64,000 nucleotides of DNA from CAIMFV01 sp040757715 (GTDB lineage Bacteria; Pseudomonadota; Alphaproteobacteria; Caulobacterales; Caulobacteraceae). The stretch covers positions 1-64,000 of the forward strand of contig JBFLWS010000017.1 of assembly GCA_040757715.1 (NCBI GenBank), in the 5' to 3' direction. The position numbers and the translations under genes were made by a program. The notes under the pieces are model-generated. The model was not told the origin of the DNA and searched no databases. It was given only the letters and a program-made list of their open reading frames with translations. Positions within the stretch are counted from its first letter, which is position 1, and each line of letters begins with the position of its first letter. Of this stretch, positions 8,880-16,812 are shown piece after piece.

Positions 8880-8893
8880 TTGATCCAGCGCAA
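8880..8893 (-). promoter_or_regulatory. FixK/FNR-like box upstream of the receiver gene
   Basis: On the reverse strand the sequence is TTGCG-CTGG-ATCAA, one perfect FNR/FixK half (ATCAA) and one TTGCG half. The centre is about 42 bp upstream of position 8845, so an activator at -41.5 would give a short leader to the start at 8816. FixK control of fixT is known in Caulobacter; its use here is inferred. Confidence 0.4.
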
Positions 8894-9047
8894 TGCGATC
8901 GAGAACCTGTCTAAAACGCGGTTGGCGGTGGCGGTTTATGTTTGAATATTCGATCCTGGGTCGAGTGTTCTCCAGCTTGAGGTTGGAGAATCCAATGCCT
9001 CAATCTTGGCTCGACGCAGACATGGTTAATTCTAATAACTTGGAGTG

Positions 9048-9680
9048 TTAAGATTTATTCTGCGGCGTGGCGTGGGGCGGTCCGGCCAACATGACCATGC
9101 GCACCAACTCCGCGAAACTGTCGGCGCCCATCTTGGTCATGGCCTTGGCGCGGTAGACCTCCACCGTGCGCGGGCTGATGCCGAGGTGGTAGGCGATGAC
9201 CTTGTTCGGCTGCCCTTCGACAAGCCCTTGCAGCACTTCGCGCTCGCGGGTGGAGAGCTGCTCCAGCCGACCGCGGATGGCCTGGCGTTCGGCGTGGTCG
9301 CCAGAGGTGCGATTGAGAGCGCTCTGCACGGCCGCAAGGAGCGTCTCCTCATCGAAGGGCTTTTCGATAAAGTCGACCGCGCCGGCCTTCATCGCCTCCA
9401 CCGCCAGCGGCACGTCGCCATGACCGGTGATCACCACTACGGGCGTATCCTCATCGATCGCCTTGATGCGGCGCACAAGTTCAATGCCGTCCATTTCCGG
9501 CATGCGTACGTCGGTGATAACGCAGCCGCACCCGCCACGAGCTACCATGTCCAGCAATTCGGAAGGCGAAACGTAGGACGTCACGCTCATGCCGGCGGTT
9601 TCAAGCAAGAACACCACCGAGTCGCGCACGGCGTCGTCGTCATCGACCACATGGACGGCGCTGGAGTCAGCCATCAGCAT
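9048..9680 (-). CDS. fixJ: Oxygen-responsive response regulator FixJ
   Basis: Two-domain response regulator phosphorylated by FixL under low oxygen, activating fixK. The receiver (about 8-122) has the acidic pocket DDDD (13-16), phospho-acceptor D57 (VITDVRMPEMDG) and K107 in EKPF. The C-terminal LuxR-type DNA-binding domain (about 143-205) carries LSTREREVLQGLVEGQPNKVIAYHLGISPRTVEVYRAKAMTKM in character, the FixJ signature. Length 210 is normal. The start overlaps the end of fixL by 14 bp, which implies translational coupling; M3 is an alternative start. Confidence 0.95.
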   Translation of the reverse strand: MLMADSSAVHVVDDDDAVRDSVVFLLETAGMSVTSYVSPSELLDMVARGGCGCVITDVRMPEMDGIELVRRIKAIDEDTPVVVITGHGDVPLAVEAMKAGAVDFIEKPFDEETLLAAVQSALNRTSGDHAERQAIRGRLEQLSTREREVLQGLVEGQPNKVIAYHLGISPRTVEVYRAKAMTKMGADSFAELVRMVMLAGPPHATPQNKS

Positions 9681-11181
9681 CCTCCGTCACGCGGCGCAGC
9701 GTGAATCGGAAAATTGTACCACCGGCAGGATTGGGCTCGGCCCGAATACTCCCGCCGTGAGCGTCGATGATCGTGCGGCAAATCGACAGACCTACGCCCA
9801 TGCCCTGCGCCTTAGTCGTTACAAACGGTTGGAATAACTTGGAGGCGACCTCCGGAGCAAGGCCGGGACCTGTATCGATGACCGCAATTTCGGCCATATC
9901 GTCCTCGACTGGAGCGCTTTGCACGAGCAGAAGTCGCTCTGGACTGTTGGACATGGCTTCTACGGCGTTGCGCATGAGGTTGAGCAACACCTGCTGCACC
10001 TGCACCCGGTCGGCCATGACCAGGTCGCATTCCGGATCAAGACGGTAAGAGACGCGCACGCCGTATTCCTTGGCGCCCACCAGGGCGAGGGCGCTGGCCT
10101 CCTCGACGATCTTGGCGATGCTCTCCATGTGCCGCTCGGTTTCGCCACGGCTGACGAAGTCACGCAGCCGGCGAATGATTTCGCCGGCGCGCAGGGCCTG
10201 GTCGCTGGCCCTGGAGAGAGCATCCTGCACGCGGGCGTCCGCGGGATCGTTGACGTTGGGCTGCAACAGGCGCCGCACGCCCTTCAGATAGTTGGCGATG
10301 GCTGAGAGCGGCTGGTTGATCTCGTGGGCGATGGCCGATGAAAGCTCGCCCAGCGCCGTGAGACGCGACATGTGCACCAGCTCTGCTTGCAACTCCTGCA
10401 GACGCGCCTCGGTGCTCTGACGTTCGGAAAGGTCGCGGACAAAGCCCGTGAAGTAGCGCTTCTGACCCGACAGGAACTCGCCCACCGCCAGCTCGATCGG
10501 AAAATTGGCCCCATCCTTGCGCTCAGCCACCACAATGCGACCGATGCCGATGATGCGCCGCTCGCCGGTTCGAGCGTACCGCGCCATGTAATCATCATGG
10601 TTCTCGCGATAGGGCGAGGGCATGAGCAGACTGACATTGCGCCCGATCACTTCGTCTGGCGTGTAGCCGAACAGGCGTTGCGCCGCCCGCGAGAAGCGCT
10701 GCACCACGCCCCTTTCGTCGATGACGATCATGGCGTCCGGCACCGTATCGAGGATCGATTGCAGATGGGCTTCGCGCGCTCGAAGACCAGCCATGGTCTC
10801 ATCGGCTTGTTTGCGCGCACGCATCAGGACCTCGCCGAACAGGGCGGCGCCGACTCCGATGGCGGTGAACACCAACGCCTGCCAGATGAACACGGCGCGG
10901 GTCGTATCGGTGTAGTCAAACAGCCAGACGCCGCACAGGAGGCCGATGCCCGTGGCCATGAGGCCGGGCGCCGCGCCGCCTAGGGCGCCGGCCAGGAGAA
11001 TTGACGGCGTCAACAACAGGTAGGGCAGGCCCGCCCACACATCGCGCGGGATCACCCAACGGCCCACTGCGATCCACAGGGGCAACAGGGCGAACAGCAG
11101 CCGCACGCGCGGCGCCGCGGCAAGGCGGCTAAGGACGCCTTGAGCCCAGCGTCCCAGGGTAACGAAGGCGGCGTCGGACAT
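9667..11181 (-). CDS. fixL: Heme-PAS oxygen sensor histidine kinase FixL
   Basis: Membrane sensor kinase that autophosphorylates when oxygen leaves its heme and passes phosphate to FixJ. With the start at 11181 it has 504 residues, like rhizobial FixL (505). The N-terminal third holds about four membrane segments (between 25 and 117). The PAS domain (about 136-255) has heme ligand H195 (YRENHDDY) and the oxygen-sensing arginine R215 in IIGIGR. The kinase has H286 (AIAHEINQPLSA), then N-box RNAVEAM and G-boxes DTGPGL and GMGVGL. The frame stays open far upstream across fixK, but that is shadow. An ATG at 11262 would add 27 residues; 11181 is chosen because the palindrome at 11273-11288 then sits upstream as a promoter element. 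Confidence 0.93.
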   Translation of the reverse strand: MSDAAFVTLGRWAQGVLSRLAAAPRVRLLFALLPLWIAVGRWVIPRDVWAGLPYLLLTPSILLAGALGGAAPGLMATGIGLLCGVWLFDYTDTTRAVFIWQALVFTAIGVGAALFGEVLMRARKQADETMAGLRAREAHLQSILDTVPDAMIVIDERGVVQRFSRAAQRLFGYTPDEVIGRNVSLLMPSPYRENHDDYMARYARTGERRIIGIGRIVVAERKDGANFPIELAVGEFLSGQKRYFTGFVRDLSERQSTEARLQELQAELVHMSRLTALGELSSAIAHEINQPLSAIANYLKGVRRLLQPNVNDPADARVQDALSRASDQALRAGEIIRRLRDFVSRGETERHMESIAKIVEEASALALVGAKEYGVRVSYRLDPECDLVMADRVQVQQVLLNLMRNAVEAMSNSPERLLLVQSAPVEDDMAEIAVIDTGPGLAPEVASKLFQPFVTTKAQGMGVGLSICRTIIDAHGGSIRAEPNPAGGTIFRFTLRRVTEDADG

Positions 11182-11272
11182 GCGGACGGCTATGGCGCGG
11201 AGCAAAGCGGGCGTCCAACTAATCCTGGTTCGGGAGCTTCGAGAAGGCGCTTTATCCCGCATGGGCGCGAAA

Positions 11273-11288
11273 TTTGCGCTTCCGCAAA
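11273..11288. promoter_or_regulatory. Perfect palindrome, CRP/FNR-type operator between fixL and fixK
   Basis: TTTGCGCTTCCGCAAA: arms TTTGCG and CGCAAA around a four-base spacer, the geometry of FNR-family sites. The inner TTGCG-N4-CGCAA differs from the classical TTGAT-N4-ATCAA and resembles sites described for NnrR-type regulators. FixK itself (adjacent gene) or another family member could bind it. It lies 93 bp from the fixK ATG and 99 bp from the chosen fixL start. Confidence 0.55.
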
Positions 11289-11290
11289 AA

Positions 11291-11298
11291 TACGTAAG
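11291..11298 (+). promoter_or_regulatory. FixJ-like binding site upstream of fixK
   Basis: TACGTAAG lies directly beside the palindrome. Published in vitro selection gave TACGTAG-type sites for Sinorhizobium FixJ; this differs by one inserted base. About 80 bp from the fixK start, it is well placed for phosphorylated FixJ to activate fixK. Confidence 0.4.
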
Positions 11299-11373
11299 AC
11301 AAACACCCAAATGGTTATTTTCCCCGGCCGGAGCGAAGTTCCCCTCACACTTCGATGCAAGGGAAGTTCCACC

Positions 11374-12051
11374 ATGACCGCCCACGCTGTAGCCCGCCAC
11401 GAATTCGACACCGGCGCCGCCGTCCGGGTCGGCGGCGACTCCCTCACCCTCGGCCCCGTGGAGCTGATGGGCGCGCGCATCCGCTACGAGCGCGATGCTG
11501 AGATTTATGGCGAGGGCGAGCCGGCTGAATTCGCCTACAAGGTGATCTCGGGCGCGGTGCGCACCTATAAACTGCTGAACGACGGTCGTCGCCAGATCGG
11601 CGGCTTCCACCTTGCCGGTGATCTGTTCGGCCTGGAAGCCGGTGTGGAGCATCGCCTTTCGGCCGAAGCTATCGGCGAAGCCACGGTATTGGTGATCCGC
11701 CGTAGCGCTCTGCTTGGACTGGCGGCCCAGGACGCCGATGCCGCCCGGGCCCTTTGGACCCTCACCGCCGCCGACCTCGAGCGGGCTCAAAACCACCTCC
11801 TGCTGCTGGGTCGCAAGAGCGCCTGCGAGCGCGTGGCGAGCTTCCTCCTCGATCTTGCGGCCCGTCAGCCGGCGGCCGCCACGGTGGACCTGCCCATGTC
11901 GCGTCAGGATATGGCGGACTATCTTGGCCTGACCATTGAGACCGTGTCGCGCACCTTGACCCAGTTGCAGAACGAAGGCGTCATCGCCCTGCCCAGCTGT
12001 CGCAAGGTGGTGTTCTGCAACCGTCAGGCCCTGTCGCGCCTGAACGCCTGA
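11374..12051 (+). CDS. fixK: CRP/FNR-family transcription factor FixK
   Basis: DNA-binding regulator of microaerobic genes, acting downstream of FixL-FixJ. The cyclic-nucleotide-binding-like barrel spans about 25-130, a dimer helix about 130-160, and a winged helix-turn-helix about 172-220. The recognition helix reads LTIETVSRTL with E189, S192 and R193, the residues FNR-type proteins use to read TTGA half-sites. The N-terminus has no cysteine cluster, so it should not carry the FNR iron-sulfur sensor; C151, C209 and C215 are present. The start at 11374 follows AGGGAAG; the upstream open frame is not supported. Its position divergent from fixLJ supports the name. Confidence 0.88.
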   Translation: MTAHAVARHEFDTGAAVRVGGDSLTLGPVELMGARIRYERDAEIYGEGEPAEFAYKVISGAVRTYKLLNDGRRQIGGFHLAGDLFGLEAGVEHRLSAEAIGEATVLVIRRSALLGLAAQDADAARALWTLTAADLERAQNHLLLLGRKSACERVASFLLDLAARQPAAATVDLPMSRQDMADYLGLTIETVSRTLTQLQNEGVIALPSCRKVVFCNRQALSRLNA

Positions 12052-12061
12052 ACTCAAACTG

Positions 12062-12083
12062 GCGCAGCGCCCTCGGGCTGCGC
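12062..12083. terminator. Hairpin after fixK, possible weak terminator
   Basis: GCGCAGC and GCTGCGC form a 7-bp perfect stem around an 8-base loop, 10 bp after the fixK stop. No U-run follows (AAACCT), so it is at best a weak or Rho-assisted terminator. Confidence 0.3.
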
Positions 12084-12188
12084 AAACCTAGCGATATCGC
12101 CTGGCGTTACGGCGCCCATGCACTTCAGCATGGCGCGCCTTGATGGTTGGGGTTTAGCTTCCCACACGCAATGGGAGAATCAGATCCT

Positions 12189-13019
12189 ATGACCTATCGC
12201 ACCATCCTCACCCAAGCTCTCGCTACCCCCGCCGGAGATCGCCGCGTGCGGCAGGCGGCCGCGCTGGCCCGTAAGTTCGGCAGCCACCTGATCGGCGCCG
12301 GCGTCCAGCCGTTCATTCCCTATGTCGCCACCGCCGGCGCCTATGGCTATGTGGACGGGGCCGCCGTCCAGGCGATCCACGACGAGCTGGAAACCGAGCT
12401 GAAGGAGGCCGAGCATCGCTTCGGCGAAATCGCTGCAGGACTGCCCGGCGGGACCACTTGGCGCGCTGCCCTCGACTACCCGACCCCGACTCTGGCGCGC
12501 CTGACGCGCTCGGCCGATCTCGTCATCGCCTCCCGCCGCGACGATGCTCAGCCGGAGCCGGCGGCGGCCAGCGCTCATGATCTTGTGATGGAGTGCGGCC
12601 GCCCCGTGCTGGTGGCGCCTCCCGGCGAGGCCCTGCTGGAGGCCAAGGTGGTGCTGGTGGCCTGGAAGGACAGCCGCGAATCCCGCCGCGCCGTCATCGA
12701 CGCCCTGCCGTTCCTGGCCGGGGCCGAGCGGGTGGTCTTGCTGGAGATCTGCGAGGGCGATGAGAAAGAGGCGGCCGCCACCCGCCTTGACGGCGTCGTC
12801 GAGCATCTGGGCCGGCATGGCGTCAAATGCATCCAGCGCATCGAGGAGAAGACCCGCCTTCCCGTGTCGGAAGCGATCGTCAAGTTCGCGACGGCGGAAG
12901 GCTCGGACCTCGTGGTCGCCGGCGGCTACGCCCACGCCCGCATGCGCGAATGGGTGCTGGGCGGCGTCACGCAGGATTTGCTCGACGGATCGCCGCTGTT
13001 TTCGCTGATGAGTCACTAA
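12189..13019 (+). CDS. Universal stress protein, tandem UspA domains
   Basis: Cytoplasmic protein of 276 residues with two UspA-like halves, about 1-142 and 147-276. The second half ends in VVAGGYAHARMREWVLGGVT, related to the usual ATP-binding G-X2-G-X9-G-(S/T) region but atypical. Usp proteins of this type often respond to oxygen limitation and sit in FNR/FixK regulons; here it lies between fixK and pta-ackA, which fits that role. The start at 12189 follows GGGAGA; an in-frame ATG at 12147 is considered less likely. It is probably the first gene of an operon with pta and ackA (42-bp gap). Confidence 0.85.
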   Translation: MTYRTILTQALATPAGDRRVRQAAALARKFGSHLIGAGVQPFIPYVATAGAYGYVDGAAVQAIHDELETELKEAEHRFGEIAAGLPGGTTWRAALDYPTPTLARLTRSADLVIASRRDDAQPEPAAASAHDLVMECGRPVLVAPPGEALLEAKVVLVAWKDSRESRRAVIDALPFLAGAERVVLLEICEGDEKEAAATRLDGVVEHLGRHGVKCIQRIEEKTRLPVSEAIVKFATAEGSDLVVAGGYAHARMREWVLGGVTQDLLDGSPLFSLMSH

Positions 13020-13061
13020 TCACGCGTACAAGGCGGCGACTTCACCGCGAGACAGCGCTTC

Positions 13062-14045
13062 ATGTCAGAAACCACCCTTGACGACCACGCCAATGGGCGA
13101 CGCGACCATGCCTGGTTCGAACACCTGTTGGCCCGCGCCAAGGGGGTAGCGACGCCCGGGACGGCGGTGGCCCATCCTTGTGAGGCGGTGGCCATCGCCG
13201 CCGCCGTTGAAGCGGCCGAGCTCGGCCTGATCGATCCGATCCTGGTGGGGCCGCCCGACAAGATCAGAGCCGCCGCCGCCGAAGCGAAGGCGGACATCAG
13301 CAAGTTTCGGTTGGAGCCGACGCCGCACAGTCACGCCGCCGCCGCGCGCGCGGTGGAGCTGGTCAGGACCGGCGCCGCCAGTGTGCTGATGAAGGGCTCG
13401 CTGCACACTGACGAACTCATGCACGAGGTGATGAGGGCCGACACGGGCCTGCGCACTGAGCGCCGGGTCAGCCACGTCTATCTCATGGACGTGCCCACCT
13501 ATCCGCGGCCGCTTCTGATCACCGATGCAGCGGTGAACATCGCCCCGGATCTCGATTCCAAGCGCGACATTGTTCAGAACGCCATCGACCTCGCCCACGT
13601 CATGCAGATCACTTTGCCGAAGGTGGCGATCCTATCGGCGGTGGAGACGGTGAACCCGAAGCTGCAATCGACCCTCGACGCCGCGGCCCTGTGCAAGATG
13701 GCGGATCGCGGCCAGATCGTGGGCGGGGTGCTGGACGGGCCGCTCGCCTTCGACAACGCCATCAATCTCAGCGCGGCCGAGGAAAAGGGCATCGTCTCCC
13801 CCGTGGCCGGCCAGGCCGACATTCTGGTGGTGCCCGACCTCGTCTCCGGCAACATCCTGGCCAAGCAGCTCATCTTCCTCGCCAACGCCGATGCGGCGGG
13901 GGTCGTGCTGGGGGCCTCGGCGCCGATCATCCTCACCAGTCGGGCCGACGCCAGCCGCACCCGCATCGCCTCCTGCGCCGTGGCGGTGCTCATGGCCGCC
14001 TCGCACGAGCGGGCCAAGGCGACGAAGCCGGCGGACTGCCCGTGA
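13062..14045 (+). CDS. pta: Phosphate acetyltransferase, short form
   Basis: Interconverts acetyl-CoA and acetyl phosphate. The 327-residue product is a single PTA/PTB domain, without the N-terminal P-loop regulatory domains of E. coli Pta (714 residues). Recognisable parts are the early GPPDKI, ASVLMKGSLHTDELM and the C-terminal DILVVPDLVSGNILAKQLIF segment, a good match to phosphotransacetylase or phosphotransbutyrylase. The directly coupled acetate kinase makes acetyl-CoA the likely substrate. The stop overlaps the ackA GTG in GTGA. Confidence 0.88.
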   Translation: MSETTLDDHANGRRDHAWFEHLLARAKGVATPGTAVAHPCEAVAIAAAVEAAELGLIDPILVGPPDKIRAAAAEAKADISKFRLEPTPHSHAAAARAVELVRTGAASVLMKGSLHTDELMHEVMRADTGLRTERRVSHVYLMDVPTYPRPLLITDAAVNIAPDLDSKRDIVQNAIDLAHVMQITLPKVAILSAVETVNPKLQSTLDAAALCKMADRGQIVGGVLDGPLAFDNAINLSAAEEKGIVSPVAGQADILVVPDLVSGNILAKQLIFLANADAAGVVLGASAPIILTSRADASRTRIASCAVAVLMAASHERAKATKPADCP

Positions 14046-15229
14046 CCGACGCGGTCCTGGTGCTCAACGCCGGCTCCTCGAGCCTAAAGTTCGCCCTGTT
14101 CGAGTTGCACGCCGACCTCACCCGTCTCGCCGGCGGTCAGATCGAGGGCCTCGGCGGCGCGCCGCATTTCATCGCCAAGGATGCTAGCGGCGCGGTGCTC
14201 ACGGAAAAGCGCTGGCCGGCGGGCGAGGGGCCCGATCACGAAGCTTTTCTGCCGGAACTGCTCGACTGGGTGGAGGACCATCTCGGCGAGGATCGGCTGG
14301 TGGCCGTGGGCCATCGCATCGTCCACGGCGGCGGCGAATACACCCAGCCGACACGGCTAGACGAGGCTGTGCTGGCCAAGCTCGACCGCTACTCGCCCCT
14401 GGCGCCGCTGCATCAGCCGCACAATCTCGCCGCCGTGCGCGCCGCCATGGCCGCCCGGCCGGGTCTGCTGCAGGCGGGCGCCTTCGACACCGCGTTCCAC
14501 GCCTCCCTGGCGCCGGTGGCCACCCGTTTTGGTCTGCCGCGCGCCTATCACGACCAGGGGGTGCGGCGGTACGGCTTCCACGGCCTCTCCTATGAGTTCA
14601 TCGCCGGGCGTCTGCGCGAGCTTGATCCAGCCCTCGCCGCTGGGAGAGTCGTGGCGGCGCACCTCGGCGCCGGCGCCAGCCTATGCGCCATGTCGGATGG
14701 GGTCAGCATCGACACCACCATGGGCTTCACTGCCCTCGAGGGCTTGATGATGGCCACCCGCGCCGGCGCGCTCGACGCCGGGGTGATCCTCTACCTGTTG
14801 CAGCACGATGGCATGACCGCTAACGCGCTGGAGGACCTGCTCTACAAGCGCTCTGGCCTCCTCGGCGTTTCGGGGCTCTCGCCCGACATGCGCACCCTCC
14901 TCGCCAGCGATCGCCTGGAAGCGCGCGAGGCGGTGGAGCTGTTCGTGCATCGTATCGTGCGCGAGACGGGCGCGCTCACCGCCATGCTGGGCGGTCTGGA
15001 CGGCCTCGTCTTCACAGCCGGCATCGGTGAGAACGCCGCGCCGGTGCGGGCCATGGTCGCCCAACGCCTCGCCTGGATGGGCGCGGACCTGGACGAGGCC
15101 GCCAATGGCGAGGGACCGCCCGCGCGGCTCATCTCGACGTCGGCGAGCCGATTGAAGCTGTGGGTCATCCCCACCGACGAAGAGCTCACCATCGCGCGCC
15201 ACGCCCTGGAGGTTGCGGCCCGAGCCTGA
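14042..15229 (+). CDS. ackA: Acetate kinase
   Basis: Transfers phosphate from acetyl phosphate to ADP, giving acetate and ATP by substrate-level phosphorylation. The 395-residue length is standard. N-terminal VLNAGSSSLKFALFEL, VGHRIVHGGGEY, RRYGFHGLSYE, DTTMGFTALEGLMMATRAGALD and FTAGIGENA are all family signatures. Translation starts at GTG 14042, four bases inside the end of pta, implying coupling. With pta and the nearby FixLJK genes this looks like an energy pathway for low-oxygen conditions. Confidence 0.95.
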   Translation: MTDAVLVLNAGSSSLKFALFELHADLTRLAGGQIEGLGGAPHFIAKDASGAVLTEKRWPAGEGPDHEAFLPELLDWVEDHLGEDRLVAVGHRIVHGGGEYTQPTRLDEAVLAKLDRYSPLAPLHQPHNLAAVRAAMAARPGLLQAGAFDTAFHASLAPVATRFGLPRAYHDQGVRRYGFHGLSYEFIAGRLRELDPALAAGRVVAAHLGAGASLCAMSDGVSIDTTMGFTALEGLMMATRAGALDAGVILYLLQHDGMTANALEDLLYKRSGLLGVSGLSPDMRTLLASDRLEAREAVELFVHRIVRETGALTAMLGGLDGLVFTAGIGENAAPVRAMVAQRLAWMGADLDEAANGEGPPARLISTSASRLKLWVIPTDEELTIARHALEVAARA

Positions 15230-15240
15230 TCACTCCCTGA

Positions 15241-16812
15241 TCACTCGCTGCGACTGTCCTTCAGATTCTTTCCTTCCCAACAGCCCTTGCGCGCCAGATC
15301 GAAGCGCGGCTTGGCGACGAAGTAGACGCCATAGCGCGAGCGCGGCACGTCGGCCCGGCCGCGCACCAGAACGCCAAGATCACGAAACTCGCCAAAGCAG
15401 TAGGCGAGCTCGTCCGCGCTGAACCGACGTTGCAGATCGACGAGGAGGCCGGGCCGCGTCATGGCGGCGGCGGGGGGCTGATCAGCGAAGGCGTAGCGGC
15501 TGCGTTCCGTGACCTGCAGCACCGGCGCGTGCACCTCTTGCGTGGCGTCGAGCATGGCGGCTTGTCCGTAGCTCAGCGTTCCGATCCAGCCTGCGCCGGT
15601 ATGGGCGCGCAGGGCTTCGACCTCCCGGCCGAACTGGGGCCAGCCGCGCAGGCTGGTGGTCAGGTCCTGCTTGGGCGCGAAATCGCTGGCCGGAATGGCG
15701 AGATGCAGGAGCGTGATCGCCGTGGCGATGATGCCGAAGGGCGCGGCCCACTGGGCGAGCGTGCGCCAGATCGGCTTTTGCTCAAGCTCTTCGGCCGCCC
15801 AGGCGGCGATCAGGGCGAGCCCCGGATAGAGCGGCGCCGGCCAATGGGCCTGCACCCCCGCGTGAAAGCTGTGAACCAGCAGATAGAAAGCAAAGGGCGC
15901 CGTGGTGGCGAGGATGAGGGCGAGCGGATGGTCCCCCGTCTTGCGCCATGCCTTGCCGATGCGCCCGGTTCCCATCACAGCGAAGGGCGTCAGCAGCGGG
16001 TTGAACACCAACGCCTGAACGAAGATCAGATTGACGAGGTTCTGCAGCGTCAGGCTGTGCGGCGCGGCGCGGCCGAACTGTTTCTTGAAGCTGACCCAGT
16101 CATGGGCGGCGTTCCAGCCTACATTGAGGGCGAAGATCGACCCGGCGACGAGCGCCGACAGCCAGGGCCAGGGTGTCGTCAAGCGCTGGCGTCCATTGGG
16201 CGTCGCCGCCAGCCAAATGAGCACGCCCGGGCCCAGGAACAGGGCGGAGTATTTCGACAAGAGCGCAAGCCCCGCCGTCGCGCCCGCTGCCAGCCACCAG
16301 GCCTCGCCGTCCTTGGTCTTGACGAGGCTCCATAGCGTCGCCGTCCAGAAGAGGCAGGACGGCGCGTCGGGGATGATCATGAAGCTGCCGAACCCCACCA
16401 GCAGCACGGCGTTGTACCACACCGCCGCGCGCACTGCCGTTCGCTCGCCAAGGCCAAGCTTGCGGGCGAGGTCGTAGAGCAGGAGGCTGACCACGGCGCT
16501 GGCCAGAACCGCCAGCAGTCGCGCTCCCAACGGATTGTCGCCGGCGATGAGCTGACCAATCCGGATCCACCACGCCGCCATGGGGGGATGGTCATAATAG
16601 CCAAGCTGCAGCCGCTCCGCCCACAGACGGTAATAGGCCTCGTCTTCCGTATACGGAATAAAAGCAGCGGCGAGCAACCTGCCGACGGTCAGCGCCGCCA
16701 GCAAAAGCACGAGCTTACGCGGCGCGCCAGCCCACCGGGGGCGCCGCCAGACCTCCTGGAGCCGCGCCGCCGCCGTCACCAGACCGCCGCCCGAGTGGTC
16801 ATGTAGTTCCAC
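15241..16812 (-). CDS. GT39/ArnT-like membrane glycosyltransferase
   Basis: Integral membrane protein of 523 residues with about ten or more hydrophobic segments and a soluble C-terminus from about 390. The first periplasmic loop carries DE (D57-E58 in YTEDEAYYRLWA) and GYYDHPPMAAWW, the catalytic signature of the dolichyl-phosphate-mannosyltransferase/ArnT family (PMT_2). Such enzymes move a sugar from a polyprenyl-phosphate donor to a lipid or protein on the periplasmic side. The gene just upstream encodes a polyprenyl-phosphate glycosyltransferase, the expected donor supplier; the two frames overlap by 37 bp. The acceptor is unknown. Confidence 0.82.
   Translation of the reverse strand: MELHDHSGGGLVTAAARLQEVWRRPRWAGAPRKLVLLLAALTVGRLLAAAFIPYTEDEAYYRLWAERLQLGYYDHPPMAAWWIRIGQLIAGDNPLGARLLAVLASAVVSLLLYDLARKLGLGERTAVRAAVWYNAVLLVGFGSFMIIPDAPSCLFWTATLWSLVKTKDGEAWWLAAGATAGLALLSKYSALFLGPGVLIWLAATPNGRQRLTTPWPWLSALVAGSIFALNVGWNAAHDWVSFKKQFGRAAPHSLTLQNLVNLIFVQALVFNPLLTPFAVMGTGRIGKAWRKTGDHPLALILATTAPFAFYLLVHSFHAGVQAHWPAPLYPGLALIAAWAAEELEQKPIWRTLAQWAAPFGIIATAITLLHLAIPASDFAPKQDLTTSLRGWPQFGREVEALRAHTGAGWIGTLSYGQAAMLDATQEVHAPVLQVTERSRYAFADQPPAAAMTRPGLLVDLQRRFSADELAYCFGEFRDLGVLVRGRADVPRSRYGVYFVAKPRFDLARKGCWEGKNLKDSRSE

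Noticed and set aside
9667..12057. 796-codon frame covering fixL and running back through fixK
   Set aside because: The part upstream of about 11262 is antisense to the well-supported fixK gene and has no FixL-like sequence; the real start is 11181 or 11262.
12147..12188. Longer start for the universal stress protein
   Set aside because: The added 14 residues do not look like a UspA N-terminus, and GGGAGA precedes the ATG at 12189.
13691..14041. Upstream extension of the ackA frame
   Set aside because: It overlaps pta in another frame and reads as low-complexity Arg/Gly; acetate kinase begins at GTG 14042.
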